Assembly: GCA_949289145.1 (NCBI GenBank) | Contig: CASEML010000076.1 | Location: 1 to 35,210, forward strand | Source: an uncultured Eubacteriales bacterium | Lineage (GTDB): Bacteria; Bacillota; Clostridia; Lachnospirales; Lachnospiraceae | Length of the DNA stretch: 35,210 bases | Direction of reading: 5' to 3' | Part shown: piece by piece, positions 23,230-32,579 of the stretch | Position numbering within the stretch: position 1 is the first letter of the stretch | Layout: each line of letters starts with the position of its first letter | Translations under genes and position numbers: made by a program | Notes under the pieces: generated by a model | What the model was told of the DNA's origin: nothing | Database searches by the model: none | Seen by the model: only the letters and a program-made list of their open reading frames with translations

Positions 23230-25869
23230 ATGGGAAAAATAGTATTAATTGACGGACATAGTATTTTAAACAGAGCGTTTTATGGACTTCCTATGTTGAG
23301 TAATTCCAAGGGAGTGCCAACCAATGCAATCTACGGATTTTTAAATATTATGTTTAAAATATTAGAAGAAGAAAAACCAGAATATTTAACGGTGGCTTTT
23401 GATGTGCATGAACCGACCTTTCGCCATAAAATGTATGCGGAATATAAGGGAACTAGAAAACCAATGCCGGAAGAATTGAGAACACAGGTGCCGTTAATTA
23501 AAGATATGCTGCGGGCCATGGGGGTAAGAATTGTAGAACAGGCAGGCTACGAAGCTGATGATATTTTAGGAACCATTGCAAAAAAAGCAGAACGTCAGGG
23601 AATGAGTGCCGTTATTGTTTCCGGAGACAGAGATTTACTGCAGCTGGCCTCCAAGGAGATTAAGATCAGAATTCCAAAAACTAAGAAAAGCGGAACGGAA
23701 ATTGAAGATTATACAGAGGAACAAGTAAAAGCAGTTTATGGAGTGACACCGGAAGAATTTATTGATATGAAGGCGTTGATGGGAGATACTTCTGACAATG
23801 TTCCCGGGGTACCTGGCATCGGAGAAAAAACGGCAGGCTCTATTATTGCGGCCTTTGGAAGTATTGAAAATGCCTATGCTCATCTGGAGGAAATTAAACC
23901 CAACCGGGCAAAGGAAAATCTGAAAGAATTTTATGAACAGGCGAAGTTTAGTAAAAAACTGGTAACAATCTGTACCGAAGCTGATATTTCTTATGAAATT
24001 CAAAGTGCGGAACTTTCTGATCTTTATACGGAACAGGCCTATGTACTTTGTAAAGAGTACGAATTTAAAAATTTTTATTCGAGATTTGAAGGAAAGGGAA
24101 AAGACACAGCAGATGAAAAATGGAAGATTCAACAGGTGGATGATTTTCCGGAAGCAGAAGAGATCTTTGCAAATCTCCCAGGGAAACATTTTGCTTTCCA
24201 GTATGTAATGGCAAAGGAGGAAGTGAAGGCACTGGCATTTACCGGAGATGGTCAGAGGATTTATTATATAGAAAAACAGGGATTTTTTACGGAAGGATAT
24301 TTTTCTGACAAAGTATCAAAGGCAATAGCCAAAGCAGAATCCGCAGCTACCTTTGATCTAAAATCCCAGTTATCTTATATTGAAAATTACAGAGAAATAC
24401 AGGATAAGATTCATGATCTTACCATTGGGGCATATTTGTTAAATCCGCTGAAAAGCGAATATGCTTATGATGAAATTGCCAAGGAGTATTTAGAGCAAAT
24501 GCTGCCTTCAGTGGAAGATTTATTTGGAAAAGTAAAGTTAGAGAAGGCAGTACTTACGCAAGAAGAAGGCGTTGTAAAATACTTTGCTAATATGGCAGGC
24601 TGTGCTTTTTTTGCCTGTGAAAAAATGTTAGACAACCTGAAACAGGAGGAAATGTATCACCTGTATGAAGATATTGAAATGCCATTGGTATTTACTTTGT
24701 ATGAAATGGAGCAGGCAGGCGTTAAGGTTGAGGCAGAAGAACTAAAGAAGTACGGCGAAGAATTAAAAATAAAAATTAAAGAGATGGAACAGGAAATTTA
24801 TAAGGAAGCAGGAGAGGAATTTAATATTAATTCTCCGAAACAGCTAGGTGAAGTTTTGTTTGAACATATGAAACTTCCCAATGGAAAGAAGACAAAAACA
24901 GGATATTCCACAGCAGCCGATGTGTTAGAAAAGCTGGCAAAGGATTATCCCATTGTATCAAAAATATTAGAATACAGACAGTATACAAAACTAAATTCCA
25001 CTTATGCAGAAGGACTGGTAAGCTGTATCAAAGAGGATGGCAGAATTCATTCTAAGTTTAACCAGACCATAACGGCCACCGGACGTATCAGCAGTACGGA
25101 ACCCAATTTACAGAATATTCCTATTCGTATGGAGCTTGGCAGGCTGATTCGTAAAGTATTTGTGGCAGAAAAAGATTATGTGCTGATCGATGCGGATTAT
25201 TCTCAGATTGAACTTAGGGTACTTGCTCATATGTCAGAAGACGAAAGACTGATCCAAGCATATAAAACAGATGAGGATATTCACAGAATTACGGCGTCTC
25301 AGGTATTTCATATTCCCTTTGAGGAAGTGACACCTTTGCAGAGAAGAAATGCCAAGGCAGTAAATTTTGGGATTGTATATGGCATCAGTTCCTTTGGCTT
25401 AAGTGAAGATTTAAGTATTTCCAGAAAAGAGGCAGCAGAGTATATTGAACAGTATTTTGCCACATATCCCGGAGTAAAACAGTTTTTGGATCATCTTGTG
25501 GCAAAGGCAAAGGAATGTGGCTATGTAACCACTATGTTTGGAAGAAAAAGACCCATTCCTGAATTAAAATCCTCCAACTTTATGCAGCGTTCGTTTGGGG
25601 AGAGAGTAGCCATGAATTCTCCCATTCAGGGGACTGCTGCAGATATTATTAAAATTGCTATGATTCGCGTGCGGCAGCGATTAAAGGAAGAAAACTTACG
25701 TTCTAAACTTATTTTACAAGTACATGATGAGCTTTTGATCGAAGCTCACAAAGAAGAAGTGGAGCGGGTAAAGGCAATCTTAATGGAGGAAATGCACGGG
25801 GTGGCTGATTTGAGGGTGCCGCTGGATATTGACATGAATACCGGAGCAAATTGGTATGAAGCACATTAA
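23230..25869 (+). CDS. polA: DNA polymerase I
   Basis: PolA removes RNA primers and fills gaps in replication and repair. The 879 residues comprise an N-terminal 5'-3' exonuclease with VLIDGHSILNRAFYGLP, YEADDILGT, SGDRDLLQL and GDTSDNVPGVPGIG. A 3'-5' exonuclease-like middle domain follows, then the family A polymerase domain with DADYSQIELRVLAHMS (motif A, ~655), RRNAKAVNFGIVYG (motif B, ~704) and QVHDELLIEA (motif C, ~829). The DxE motif of the proofreading site is not recognisable (FAFQYVMA at the expected place), so the middle domain is probably inactive, as in Bacillus homologues. AGGAG precedes the ATG; coaE follows after 11 bases. Confidence 0.97.
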   Translation: MGKIVLIDGHSILNRAFYGLPMLSNSKGVPTNAIYGFLNIMFKILEEEKPEYLTVAFDVHEPTFRHKMYAEYKGTRKPMPEELRTQVPLIKDMLRAMGVRIVEQAGYEADDILGTIAKKAERQGMSAVIVSGDRDLLQLASKEIKIRIPKTKKSGTEIEDYTEEQVKAVYGVTPEEFIDMKALMGDTSDNVPGVPGIGEKTAGSIIAAFGSIENAYAHLEEIKPNRAKENLKEFYEQAKFSKKLVTICTEADISYEIQSAELSDLYTEQAYVLCKEYEFKNFYSRFEGKGKDTADEKWKIQQVDDFPEAEEIFANLPGKHFAFQYVMAKEEVKALAFTGDGQRIYYIEKQGFFTEGYFSDKVSKAIAKAESAATFDLKSQLSYIENYREIQDKIHDLTIGAYLLNPLKSEYAYDEIAKEYLEQMLPSVEDLFGKVKLEKAVLTQEEGVVKYFANMAGCAFFACEKMLDNLKQEEMYHLYEDIEMPLVFTLYEMEQAGVKVEAEELKKYGEELKIKIKEMEQEIYKEAGEEFNINSPKQLGEVLFEHMKLPNGKKTKTGYSTAADVLEKLAKDYPIVSKILEYRQYTKLNSTYAEGLVSCIKEDGRIHSKFNQTITATGRISSTEPNLQNIPIRMELGRLIRKVFVAEKDYVLIDADYSQIELRVLAHMSEDERLIQAYKTDEDIHRITASQVFHIPFEEVTPLQRRNAKAVNFGIVYGISSFGLSEDLSISRKEAAEYIEQYFATYPGVKQFLDHLVAKAKECGYVTTMFGRKRPIPELKSSNFMQRSFGERVAMNSPIQGTAADIIKIAMIRVRQRLKEENLRSKLILQVHDELLIEAHKEEVERVKAILMEEMHGVADLRVPLDIDMNTGANWYEAH

Positions 25870-25880
25870 AGAGGAATGTT

Positions 25881-26474
25881 ATGAAGATTATAGGAATTAC
25901 AGGAGGCGTTGGCGCCGGAAAAACACATATTCTGTCTTACATTGAAAAAAAATATAAGGCAAGAATCATAAAGACCGATGAAGCGGCAGAGTTTGTGCGC
26001 ACTCCGGGACATCCGGGATATGAGAAAATAGTGGAGCTTTTAGGAACAGAGATTTTAAATGAAGATAAAACCATTGATAAAAAGAAAATGGCAGCTATTA
26101 TTTTTGCAGACAGTGAAAAGCTGAAAAAAATAAATGAGATTATGCATCCTGCTGTAAACCAATATGTGGCGGAAGAAATAGAAAAGGAAAGAAAGAAAAA
26201 TAAAGTGCAGTATTTTTTTATTGAATCTGCATTGCTGATTGAGAATCATTATGATAAAATTTGCGATGAATTGTGGTATATTGATACAAAAGCGGAGGTA
26301 CGGCGGGAACGTTTGAAGCAGGCAAGAGGCTACTCCGATGAAAAAATTTCAGATATTATGAGCAAGCAGCTGCCAGAGGAAGAATTTAAGAAGTATTGTC
26401 AGGTGATTTTAGATAATAATGGAAAAAAAGAAGATGTTTATGAGCAGATAGATCGTAATATGGGAGGAATATAG
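25881..26474 (+). CDS. coaE: Dephospho-CoA kinase
   Basis: CoaE phosphorylates the 3'-hydroxyl of dephospho-CoA in the last step of coenzyme A synthesis. The 197-residue P-loop kinase has IIGITGGVGAGKTHILSYI, where the usual Ser after GK is replaced by Thr. It then has the Asp in IKTDEA, a HPAVNQYV region and a lid with RRERLKQARGYSDEKI. GAGGA is 8 bases before the ATG. The gene sits between polA and the FtsA-like gene, whose GTG start follows the coaE stop directly. Confidence 0.93.
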   Translation: MKIIGITGGVGAGKTHILSYIEKKYKARIIKTDEAAEFVRTPGHPGYEKIVELLGTEILNEDKTIDKKKMAAIIFADSEKLKKINEIMHPAVNQYVAEEIEKERKKNKVQYFFIESALLIENHYDKICDELWYIDTKAEVRRERLKQARGYSDEKISDIMSKQLPEEEFKKYCQVILDNNGKKEDVYEQIDRNMGGI

Positions 26475-28502
26475 GTGGAGGAACAAAAAAAATATGCCGG
26501 TCAGCTTATTTTTGGTTTGGATATTGGTACCAGAAGCATTGTGGGAACCGTAGGCTTTAAAACCAATGAGCGGTTTGAAGTTGTGGCGCAATACGTGAGA
26601 GACCATGATACCAGGGCTATGATGGATGGGCAGATTCATGACATTAATGCAGTAGGCGAAACAATTATAGAAGTGAAGAAAGCGTTAGAACAGCAGACAG
26701 GACGAAAACTACAGGAAGTCTGTATTGCCGCAGCCGGTCGTGTGCTTCGTACTCTGACGATTCACGGTGAGCAGGAATTTGAAGAAGAAACAGAAATTAA
26801 TGCAGAACATATTTATTCTTTGGATTCTTTCTGTGTGGAAAAAGCCCATGGTGAAATTGCAGACTTAAAGGAAAACGGCATGAAATTTTACTGTGTAGGA
26901 TATACGGCAATCAGGTATTATCTGAATGATTATCCAATCAGTACTTTGGAAAATCATAAGGCAGGAAAAATCGGAGCAGATATGCTGGTTACCTTTCTGC
27001 CGGAGGATGTAGTGGATGGTCTTTATAAGGCGGTTGCTATCGCAGGACTGGAAGTGGCATCACTGACTTTGGAGCCTATTGCTGCTATGAATGTAGCGAT
27101 TCCACAGATGTATCGCATGTTAAATATTGCGTTGGTTGACGTGGGAGCGGGAACTTCAGATATTTGTATCACAAAAGACGGAAGTATCATAGCCTATGGT
27201 ATGATTCCTTATGCCGGCGATGAAGTGACAGAAGCCATAGCCAGAGAGTATTTGTTGGACTTTAAAAGTGCAGATAAATTAAAAATGGATTCCGGCTTAA
27301 AAAAGGAATTCATTTCCTATAAAGATATTATGGGAATTACTCACCAGGTTTCACCGGAGGAGGTGGTGAAAACGGCAGCGCCGATAGTAGAGGATATCGC
27401 CGGAAAAGTTGCAGAAAAAATTGTGGAATTAAATGGGGGAAAACCGGTCAGTGCAGTATTTATCGTAGGTGGTGGCGGAAAGATTACCGGCTTTGCAGAA
27501 CATTTAGCAGATAAGCTTGGTATTGTCAGAGAACGTGTAGCGCTCCGCGGAGAAGAAGTGATGGATGATATTTATTTTTGGCAGAGCGATATCAAGAAAG
27601 ATCCTCTTTTGGTTACTCCGATTGGTATTTGTCTGAATTTCTATGATCAGAAAAATAATTTTATCTATGTAAACTTTAACGAGCAGAGGATCAAGCTGTA
27701 TGATAACAGTCATCTGACCATTGTAGATGCGGCAATGCAGGCGGACTTTCCAAACGGAGCCTTATTCCCTAGAAGAGGAAAAGAGCTTTCCTTTACAGTG
27801 GATGGAAAACAACGTATGATAAGAGGAGCATTAGGTGAGCCGGCAGTGGTTACACTGGATGGGGAACCGGCAAGCATCAATGCAGCCATTGAAGCAAATA
27901 TGAAGATTGTGATTCAGGAATCTACTGCCGGGGATCCGGCAGAATTAATGGTAAAACAGCTGCCTGAATACAGCAGCACAATTACATTTTTAGTAAATGG
28001 TAAGAAGGTGGAATGTCCTAAATTTGTTCAGGCAAACGGAGAACTGGTATCCGGATATTACAGTATACAAAATGGGGATGATATCCGGTTGCTAAAGTAT
28101 TATACCGTAAGCCAGATTTTAGAATTTATGGATATAATACTGGATAGCAATGTGGATATTTATGTAAACAATCAACCCGCGTATCGTGACACCATTGTAT
28201 ATGAGAATTTTTCCATTGATTGGCAAGCAGAGGAAGTTACGGCAGCAGAAACTTTAGAGAGTGCATCAAAGAAAGTTGATTCCATTGAGCAAATGATTCA
28301 CGATATTCATGTAACAGTAAACGGAAAACTATTTACTTTAACAGGGAAAAAGAAGTATACTTTTATTGACGCCTTTGATGCTTTTGGATTTGATGTGTCC
28401 TCCGGTAGGGGAAAAGAGCTGGTTCTTTTAAATAACGGCATTGCAACACAGTTTATTTCCGAAATCAAAGACGGAGATACCATAGAAATATATTGGAAGT
28501 AG
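26475..28502 (+). CDS. FtsA/PilM-like actin-fold protein with a long C-terminal extension
   Basis: A 675-residue protein starting with GTG at 26475, immediately after the coaE stop and with GGGAGGA upstream. Residues 1-370 show an FtsA/PilM-type actin ATPase: FGLDIGTRSIVGTVGF (phosphate 1), VDVGAGTSDICI (phosphate 2), VFIVGGGGKITGF (adenosine). About 300 further residues contain several segments that look alike. Each has a VNG(K) turn, then a strand and helix, then GK(E)L.., an N-G-x-x-A turn and a closing I..GD-I.I strand; the last is IHVTVNGKLFTLTGKKKYTF to IKDGDTIEIYWK. They may be tandem beta-grasp-like domains. The canonical FtsA C-terminal amphipathic membrane helix is not evident. The role is unknown, possibly in division or envelope assembly. 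Confidence 0.8.
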   Translation: MEEQKKYAGQLIFGLDIGTRSIVGTVGFKTNERFEVVAQYVRDHDTRAMMDGQIHDINAVGETIIEVKKALEQQTGRKLQEVCIAAAGRVLRTLTIHGEQEFEEETEINAEHIYSLDSFCVEKAHGEIADLKENGMKFYCVGYTAIRYYLNDYPISTLENHKAGKIGADMLVTFLPEDVVDGLYKAVAIAGLEVASLTLEPIAAMNVAIPQMYRMLNIALVDVGAGTSDICITKDGSIIAYGMIPYAGDEVTEAIAREYLLDFKSADKLKMDSGLKKEFISYKDIMGITHQVSPEEVVKTAAPIVEDIAGKVAEKIVELNGGKPVSAVFIVGGGGKITGFAEHLADKLGIVRERVALRGEEVMDDIYFWQSDIKKDPLLVTPIGICLNFYDQKNNFIYVNFNEQRIKLYDNSHLTIVDAAMQADFPNGALFPRRGKELSFTVDGKQRMIRGALGEPAVVTLDGEPASINAAIEANMKIVIQESTAGDPAELMVKQLPEYSSTITFLVNGKKVECPKFVQANGELVSGYYSIQNGDDIRLLKYYTVSQILEFMDIILDSNVDIYVNNQPAYRDTIVYENFSIDWQAEEVTAAETLESASKKVDSIEQMIHDIHVTVNGKLFTLTGKKKYTFIDAFDAFGFDVSSGRGKELVLLNNGIATQFISEIKDGDTIEIYWK

Positions 28503-28510
28503 GAAAGAAA

Positions 28511-29308
28511 ATGAATTTATGCAGTATATGCAGCGGCAGCAGTGGAAATTGTATTTATGTAGGTGATACTGGTACACATATTATGGTGGATGCAGGTGTC
28601 AGCGGCAAAAAAATGGAAAGCGGCATGAATGAGATCGATCTGTCGCTGAAAGATATGAATGGGATTTTAATAACGCATGAACATTCAGACCATGTAAAGG
28701 GATTGGGTGTGGTGGCAAGGAAATATGGAATTCCTATTTATGCCACAGCAGGGACCATTGAGGCAATTCAAGGAATGAAACAGCTAGGACAGATTCCCAA
28801 GGAATTGTTTCATGAAATTAAGGCGGACAGGGATTTTAAGATTAATGATATTTTAGTGAGACCCTTTGAAATATCCCACGATGCGGCAGAACCGGTGGGC
28901 TATCGCTTTGAAAAAGGCGATAAATCCATAGGAATTGCTACAGATTTAGGTGAATATAGCGATTATACTATAGACAAACTGCGGGGATTGGATGTATTAT
29001 TGTTAGAGGCCAATCATGACGTACATATGCTACAGGTGGGAGCTTATCCTTATTACCTGAAGCAGAGAATTCTTGGGAAAAGAGGGCACTTGTCCAATGA
29101 AACCTCAGGACAGCTTTTAAGCAGGCTTTTACATGATGGACTAAAGGCAGTACTGCTTGGACATTTAAGCAAAGAAAACAATTATGAAGAACTTGCATAT
29201 GAAACAGTACGTTTAGAAATCACCATGGCAGACAATCCATATAAAGCGGATGATTTCCCGATCTATGTGGCTGCCCGTGAGAAAAATTCCGTGCTGGTAA
29301 CGGCATAG
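28511..29308 (+). CDS. YycJ/WalJ-type metallo-beta-lactamase fold hydrolase
   Basis: A 265-residue MBL-fold protein with the metal motif ITHEHSDHVKGLGV (HxHxDH), the third ligand region FEISHDAAEPVGY, IATDLGEYSD and LLGHLSKENN. It belongs to the WalJ/YycJ group, linked in Firmicutes to DNA processing or cell-wall and replication coordination. In many genomes it lies in the walRK locus; here it is instead behind the FtsA-like gene. The frame opens upstream of the FtsA-like stop, but the ATG at 28511 with AGGAAAG before it is the better start. Confidence 0.9.
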   Translation: MNLCSICSGSSGNCIYVGDTGTHIMVDAGVSGKKMESGMNEIDLSLKDMNGILITHEHSDHVKGLGVVARKYGIPIYATAGTIEAIQGMKQLGQIPKELFHEIKADRDFKINDILVRPFEISHDAAEPVGYRFEKGDKSIGIATDLGEYSDYTIDKLRGLDVLLLEANHDVHMLQVGAYPYYLKQRILGKRGHLSNETSGQLLSRLLHDGLKAVLLGHLSKENNYEELAYETVRLEITMADNPYKADDFPIYVAAREKNSVLVTA

Positions 29309-29364
29309 GAAATGACTATAGTAAAAAATCTATGATAAATTATAGGTAAAAAATGGAGGATAAC

Positions 29365-29637
29365 ATGAAGAAAACAATTATAACAGTAATCGGAAAAGAC
29401 ACAGTAGGAATTATCGCAAAGGTATGTACATATCTGGCAGATACCAACATTAACATTCTTGATATTTCACAGACTATCGTTCAGGATTATTTTAATATGA
29501 TGATGATTGTGGATATGAACAATGCATCTAAAACCTTTGGAACGGTTCAGGCAGAGTTAGATAAGATAGGAGAAGAAATCGGTGTGGCCATTAAATGTCA
29601 GCATGAAGATATCTTCAACAAAATGCACCGCATCTAA
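29365..29637 (+). CDS. ACT domain protein, UPF0237 family
   Basis: A 90-residue stand-alone ACT domain. KKTIITVIGKDTVGIIAKVC with the following ADTNINILDISQTIVQDYF is the typical ligand-binding beta-alpha-beta start. ACT modules sense amino acids or related small molecules. The ATG at 29365 is preferred, with TGGAGGA just upstream; the open frame extends to 29353. It is followed after 44 bases by the PFL-family gene, a pairing that recurs in many anaerobes, so the two products likely act together, with this one perhaps regulatory. Confidence 0.9.
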   Translation: MKKTIITVIGKDTVGIIAKVCTYLADTNINILDISQTIVQDYFNMMMIVDMNNASKTFGTVQAELDKIGEEIGVAIKCQHEDIFNKMHRI

Positions 29638-29681
29638 AAGTGAAAATAATTGTGAAATAGAACAGAAAGGTAGAAAAACTT

Positions 29682-31046
29682 ATGATTAATATGTTTGAGG
29701 TGAACGAAACCAACAAAATGATCGAACAGGAGAATTTAGACGTAAGAACCATTACCCTTGGCATCAGTTTGTTGGATTGTATCGATTCTGATTTAAAGGA
29801 AGTGAGCAGAAAGATATATGAAAAAATTACAACCCTTGCAAAAGATTTGGTGGCAACCGGTGAAAAAATTGAACATAAATACGGCATTCCCATTGTAAAC
29901 AAGAGAATTTCTGTGACCCCTATTGCTATTGTAGGAAGTGCTGCCTGTAAATGTCCGGAAGATTATGTTGTTATTGCAGAAACACTGGATAAAGCAGCAA
30001 AAGAAGTGGGCGTAAACTTTATCGGCGGTTATTCTGCACTGGTTTCTAAGGGAATGACTACTTATGATGAATATTTGATTCGCTCCATTCCGCAGGCTTT
30101 GGCAAAGACGGAAAGAGTGTGCAGTTCTGTCAATCTTGGCTCTACCAAGACAGGTCTTAACATGGATGCTGTCAGATTAATGGGCGAAATTGTGAAGCAG
30201 ACTGCAGAATATACCAAGGAATCTGATTCTTTAGGCTGTGCGAAATTGGTGGTATTTTGTAATGCACCGGATGACAACCCGTTTATGGCAGGCGCATTCC
30301 ATGGTGTTACGGAAGCAGATGCTGTGATCAATGTAGGTGTATCAGGTCCTGGTGTTGTGAAAACAGCGCTGGAAAAGGTTCGCGGAAAAAGCTTTGAAGT
30401 ACTTTGTGAAACCATCAAAAAGACAGCATTTAAGATTACCCGTGTGGGACAGCTGGTGGCACAAGAAGCATCTAAGGAACTGGGTATTCCTTTTGGTATT
30501 ATTGATCTTTCTTTGGCGCCCACACCGGCTATTGGCGACAGTGTTGCTGACGTGTTAAAAGAAATCGGATTAGAGCATCCGGGAGCACCGGGAACCACAG
30601 CCGCATTAGCGCTGTTAAATGATCAGGTGAAAAAGGGCGGAGTTATGGCATCTTCTTATGTGGGAGGTTTAAGTGGTGCATTTATTCCGGTCAGTGAAGA
30701 TCAGGGGATGATCGATGCGGTTACTGCGGGAGCACTTACCATTGAAAAGTTAGAGGCAATGACTTGTGTATGCTCTGTAGGTCTTGATATGATTGCCATT
30801 CCGGGAGATACTTCAGCCGCTACGATTTCCGGTATGATTGCCGATGAAATGGCCATTGGTATGGTAAACCAGAAGACCACAGCGGTGCGTGTGATTCCGG
30901 TGATTGGAAAAGATGTTGGGGAAATTGTAGAATTTGGCGGCTTACTGGGATATGCACCGGTTATGCCGGTAAATAGATTTTCCTGTGAAGCTTTTGTGGG
31001 AAGAGAGGGAAGAATCCCGGCTCCGATTCATAGCTTTAAAAATTAA
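29682..31046 (+). CDS. PFL family protein, UPF0210 (DUF711)
   Basis: A 454-residue cytoplasmic protein of the UPF0210/DUF711 family. Recognised features are [19 protein letters not shown] near the N-terminus, [24 protein letters not shown] and GVSGPGVVK. Toward the C-terminus are [33 protein letters not shown] and [18 protein letters not shown]. The family resembles pyruvate formate-lyase-like folds but lacks the glycyl-radical motif, and its reaction is unknown to me. AAAGG lies upstream; an in-frame ATG at 29691 is a minor alternative. It is paired with the ACT protein and ends in a terminator located in the convergent tmcAL gene. Confidence 0.9.
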   Translation: MINMFEVNETNKMIEQENLDVRTITLGISLLDCIDSDLKEVSRKIYEKITTLAKDLVATGEKIEHKYGIPIVNKRISVTPIAIVGSAACKCPEDYVVIAETLDKAAKEVGVNFIGGYSALVSKGMTTYDEYLIRSIPQALAKTERVCSSVNLGSTKTGLNMDAVRLMGEIVKQTAEYTKESDSLGCAKLVVFCNAPDDNPFMAGAFHGVTEADAVINVGVSGPGVVKTALEKVRGKSFEVLCETIKKTAFKITRVGQLVAQEASKELGIPFGIIDLSLAPTPAIGDSVADVLKEIGLEHPGAPGTTAALALLNDQVKKGGVMASSYVGGLSGAFIPVSEDQGMIDAVTAGALTIEKLEAMTCVCSVGLDMIAIPGDTSAATISGMIADEMAIGMVNQKTTAVRVIPVIGKDVGEIVEFGGLLGYAPVMPVNRFSCEAFVGREGRIPAPIHSFKN

Positions 31047-31082
31047 AATACAGCTTAAGTAAATAAGGAGCCTCTTGGCGGC

Positions 31083-32315
31083 TTATAAAATAATAAGAGG
31101 TCTGGCATACTCATTGTATGCCGGCCCTTTTTTGCATGGACGGCTGTGGTAAAGTTCTGAGGCTTTTAAGTCCTGCTGCAGCATTTGCTGCCCCGTAGAG
31201 GACAAGAGAGAGGCAGCATGGGAGAGTTTTGTAATCAACGGAATACTGCTGTTGCTTTTTATGGATTTTAAAAGGGGAGCTGCTTCCCGTTTAAAAGCAA
31301 GTGCTTTTGCATAAAAGCAGATACCCTCGGACAGATAAGTGTTCATGTGCTTCTTCTGAATGTTTAACATAACATGACAGAGACTGCGTGTAATTCTGGT
31401 GTGGGTATAGGCTTTTGTTTTAAGTAAATCCGCAAATTCCATATAACTTTTATAATTAGGAAGATGTTTCACAATTCTGTCAGAAAGATCCTGATCTATA
31501 TCCAGATAATCTGTCAGGTGGTCTTTTCCCATCAACAGGGCATAGGAAAGAAAAGCTGAAAAATCATTGGCAGTTGCCGGAGCGGTGGCAGAGAGGGCAG
31601 ATATCATTACATCATATGCTCTGGGAGGCATCTGCTGCTGCAATATATTTTTGTAATCAGGGTCATTTAACATAGTTTTCCGTAAAGCAGTGGCAGAACT
31701 GAAGTCGGAAGAAAGCCCCTCCGCATGGTAGCTTGCTCCTGCCCGCTGTATGGTTACAGGGACAAGAGGGCTGTTTTGCTTTTTCAGTGACTTAAGATAT
31801 TCTAAGGCAAGAATGTTGTTAGGTGCTGCTAAAATGGCTGATAGATCAGCAGTCCTATCATTCATTGTTTCTAAAAGGGCAGCGGCACGTGCAGAAGGGT
31901 AAGATTTTCCAAACTGCAAGTGAGATTTTAAAGCAGTTTCATATTCAGAAGGATTTTTCAACAGAAAATCTGCCACATGGGAGAGTAAAGAAATATCACC
32001 ACATTCGCTGCCAAAGCACAGATAATCTATACAGCCTAAATTGGTCAGCAGAGAAACGGCACCTTGAGCGAAAAATTCTGCGCTGGCAGAGGCATAAATA
32101 CAAGGAAGTTCCAGCACTAAATCTGCGCCCTCCGAAAGTGCCATGTGTGCCCGGGTAAATTTATCCATAATGGCAGGTACACCACGCTGCACAAAATCCC
32201 CGCTCATTACCACCACCACCCGGTCAGCTCCCGTCAGTTCTTTGGCTTTCTTCAGATGATATAAATGCCCCTTATGGAAGGGGTTGTATTCTGTGATCAA
32301 TCCTACAGTTTTCAT
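31083..32315 (-). CDS. tmcAL: tRNA(Met) cytidine acetate ligase
   Basis: TmcAL (YlbM) makes N4-acetylcytidine at the wobble base of elongator tRNA-Met from acetate and ATP via acetyl-AMP. The 410-residue protein starts with the nucleotidyltransferase signature TVGLITEYNPFHKGHLYHL (HxGH site). It continues with VVVMSGDFVQRGVPAIMDKF, GADLVLELP and FGSECGD, and has a helical C-terminal half. AAGGAG precedes the ATG. It is divergent from pta across a 264-bp region; both enzymes deal with activated acetate, so shared control is conceivable. Its last codons form the terminator of the convergent PFL gene. Confidence 0.92.
   Translation of the reverse strand: MKTVGLITEYNPFHKGHLYHLKKAKELTGADRVVVVMSGDFVQRGVPAIMDKFTRAHMALSEGADLVLELPCIYASASAEFFAQGAVSLLTNLGCIDYLCFGSECGDISLLSHVADFLLKNPSEYETALKSHLQFGKSYPSARAAALLETMNDRTADLSAILAAPNNILALEYLKSLKKQNSPLVPVTIQRAGASYHAEGLSSDFSSATALRKTMLNDPDYKNILQQQMPPRAYDVMISALSATAPATANDFSAFLSYALLMGKDHLTDYLDIDQDLSDRIVKHLPNYKSYMEFADLLKTKAYTHTRITRSLCHVMLNIQKKHMNTYLSEGICFYAKALAFKREAAPLLKSIKSNSSIPLITKLSHAASLLSSTGQQMLQQDLKASELYHSRPCKKGPAYNEYARPLIIL
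31095..31133 (+). terminator. Terminator of the ACT-PFL operon inside the tmcAL coding end
   Basis: The core stem GGCATAC (31104-31110) pairs with GTATGCC (31116-31122) around TCATT. It extends outward through AAGAGG/CCTTTT-type pairs with one mismatch and ends in six Ts at 31128-31133. On the opposite strand these bases encode the C-terminus of TmcAL (NEYARPLIIL). Confidence 0.75.
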
Positions 32316-32349
32316 GAGATCTCCTTGTTTTTAATAAAAATATTTTTGG

Positions 32350-32424
32350 TAACATTCATGTTAGCATAGCTTTTGGAAATCTTCAAGGAGGTTTAAAATT
32401 GATAAAACTTTGACATTCATGTTA
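32350..32424. promoter_or_regulatory. Pair of TAACATTCATGTTA-type palindromes between tmcAL and pta
   Basis: TAACAT-TC-ATGTTA (32350-32363) is a perfect palindromic site. A near copy, TGACATTCATGTTA, lies at 32411-32424, 61 bp away (about six helical turns), and overlaps a TTGACA at 32410-32415. Phased duplicate sites suggest a looping dimeric regulator acting on one or both divergent genes. The regulator is unknown. Confidence 0.45.
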
Positions 32425-32460
32425 AAAAAATATCGAGCTGTTTTTTATTCAATACATGTC

Positions 32461-32496
32461 TTGTATACAAAAGCCATTTATTGTACAATGTATACA
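32461..32496 (+). promoter_or_regulatory. Candidate pta promoter overlapped by TGTATACA palindromes
   Basis: TTGTAT (32461-32466) and TACAAT (32484-32489) are 17 bp apart. The -35 lies in the perfect palindrome TTGTATACAA (32461-32470). A second TGTATACA (32489-32496) overlaps the end of the -10. The arrangement is typical of operators for GntR-like dimers, but no regulator is identified. The long leader to the ATG at 32580 (about 84 bp) shows no obvious hairpin. Confidence 0.45.
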
Positions 32497-32579
32497 ATCT
32501 GAAAATATTACGGGAATAATCCGATAGAAAAAGTTTTCAAGACGGCATATAGGCGTAGAAAAATGAAAGGGGAACAAAA

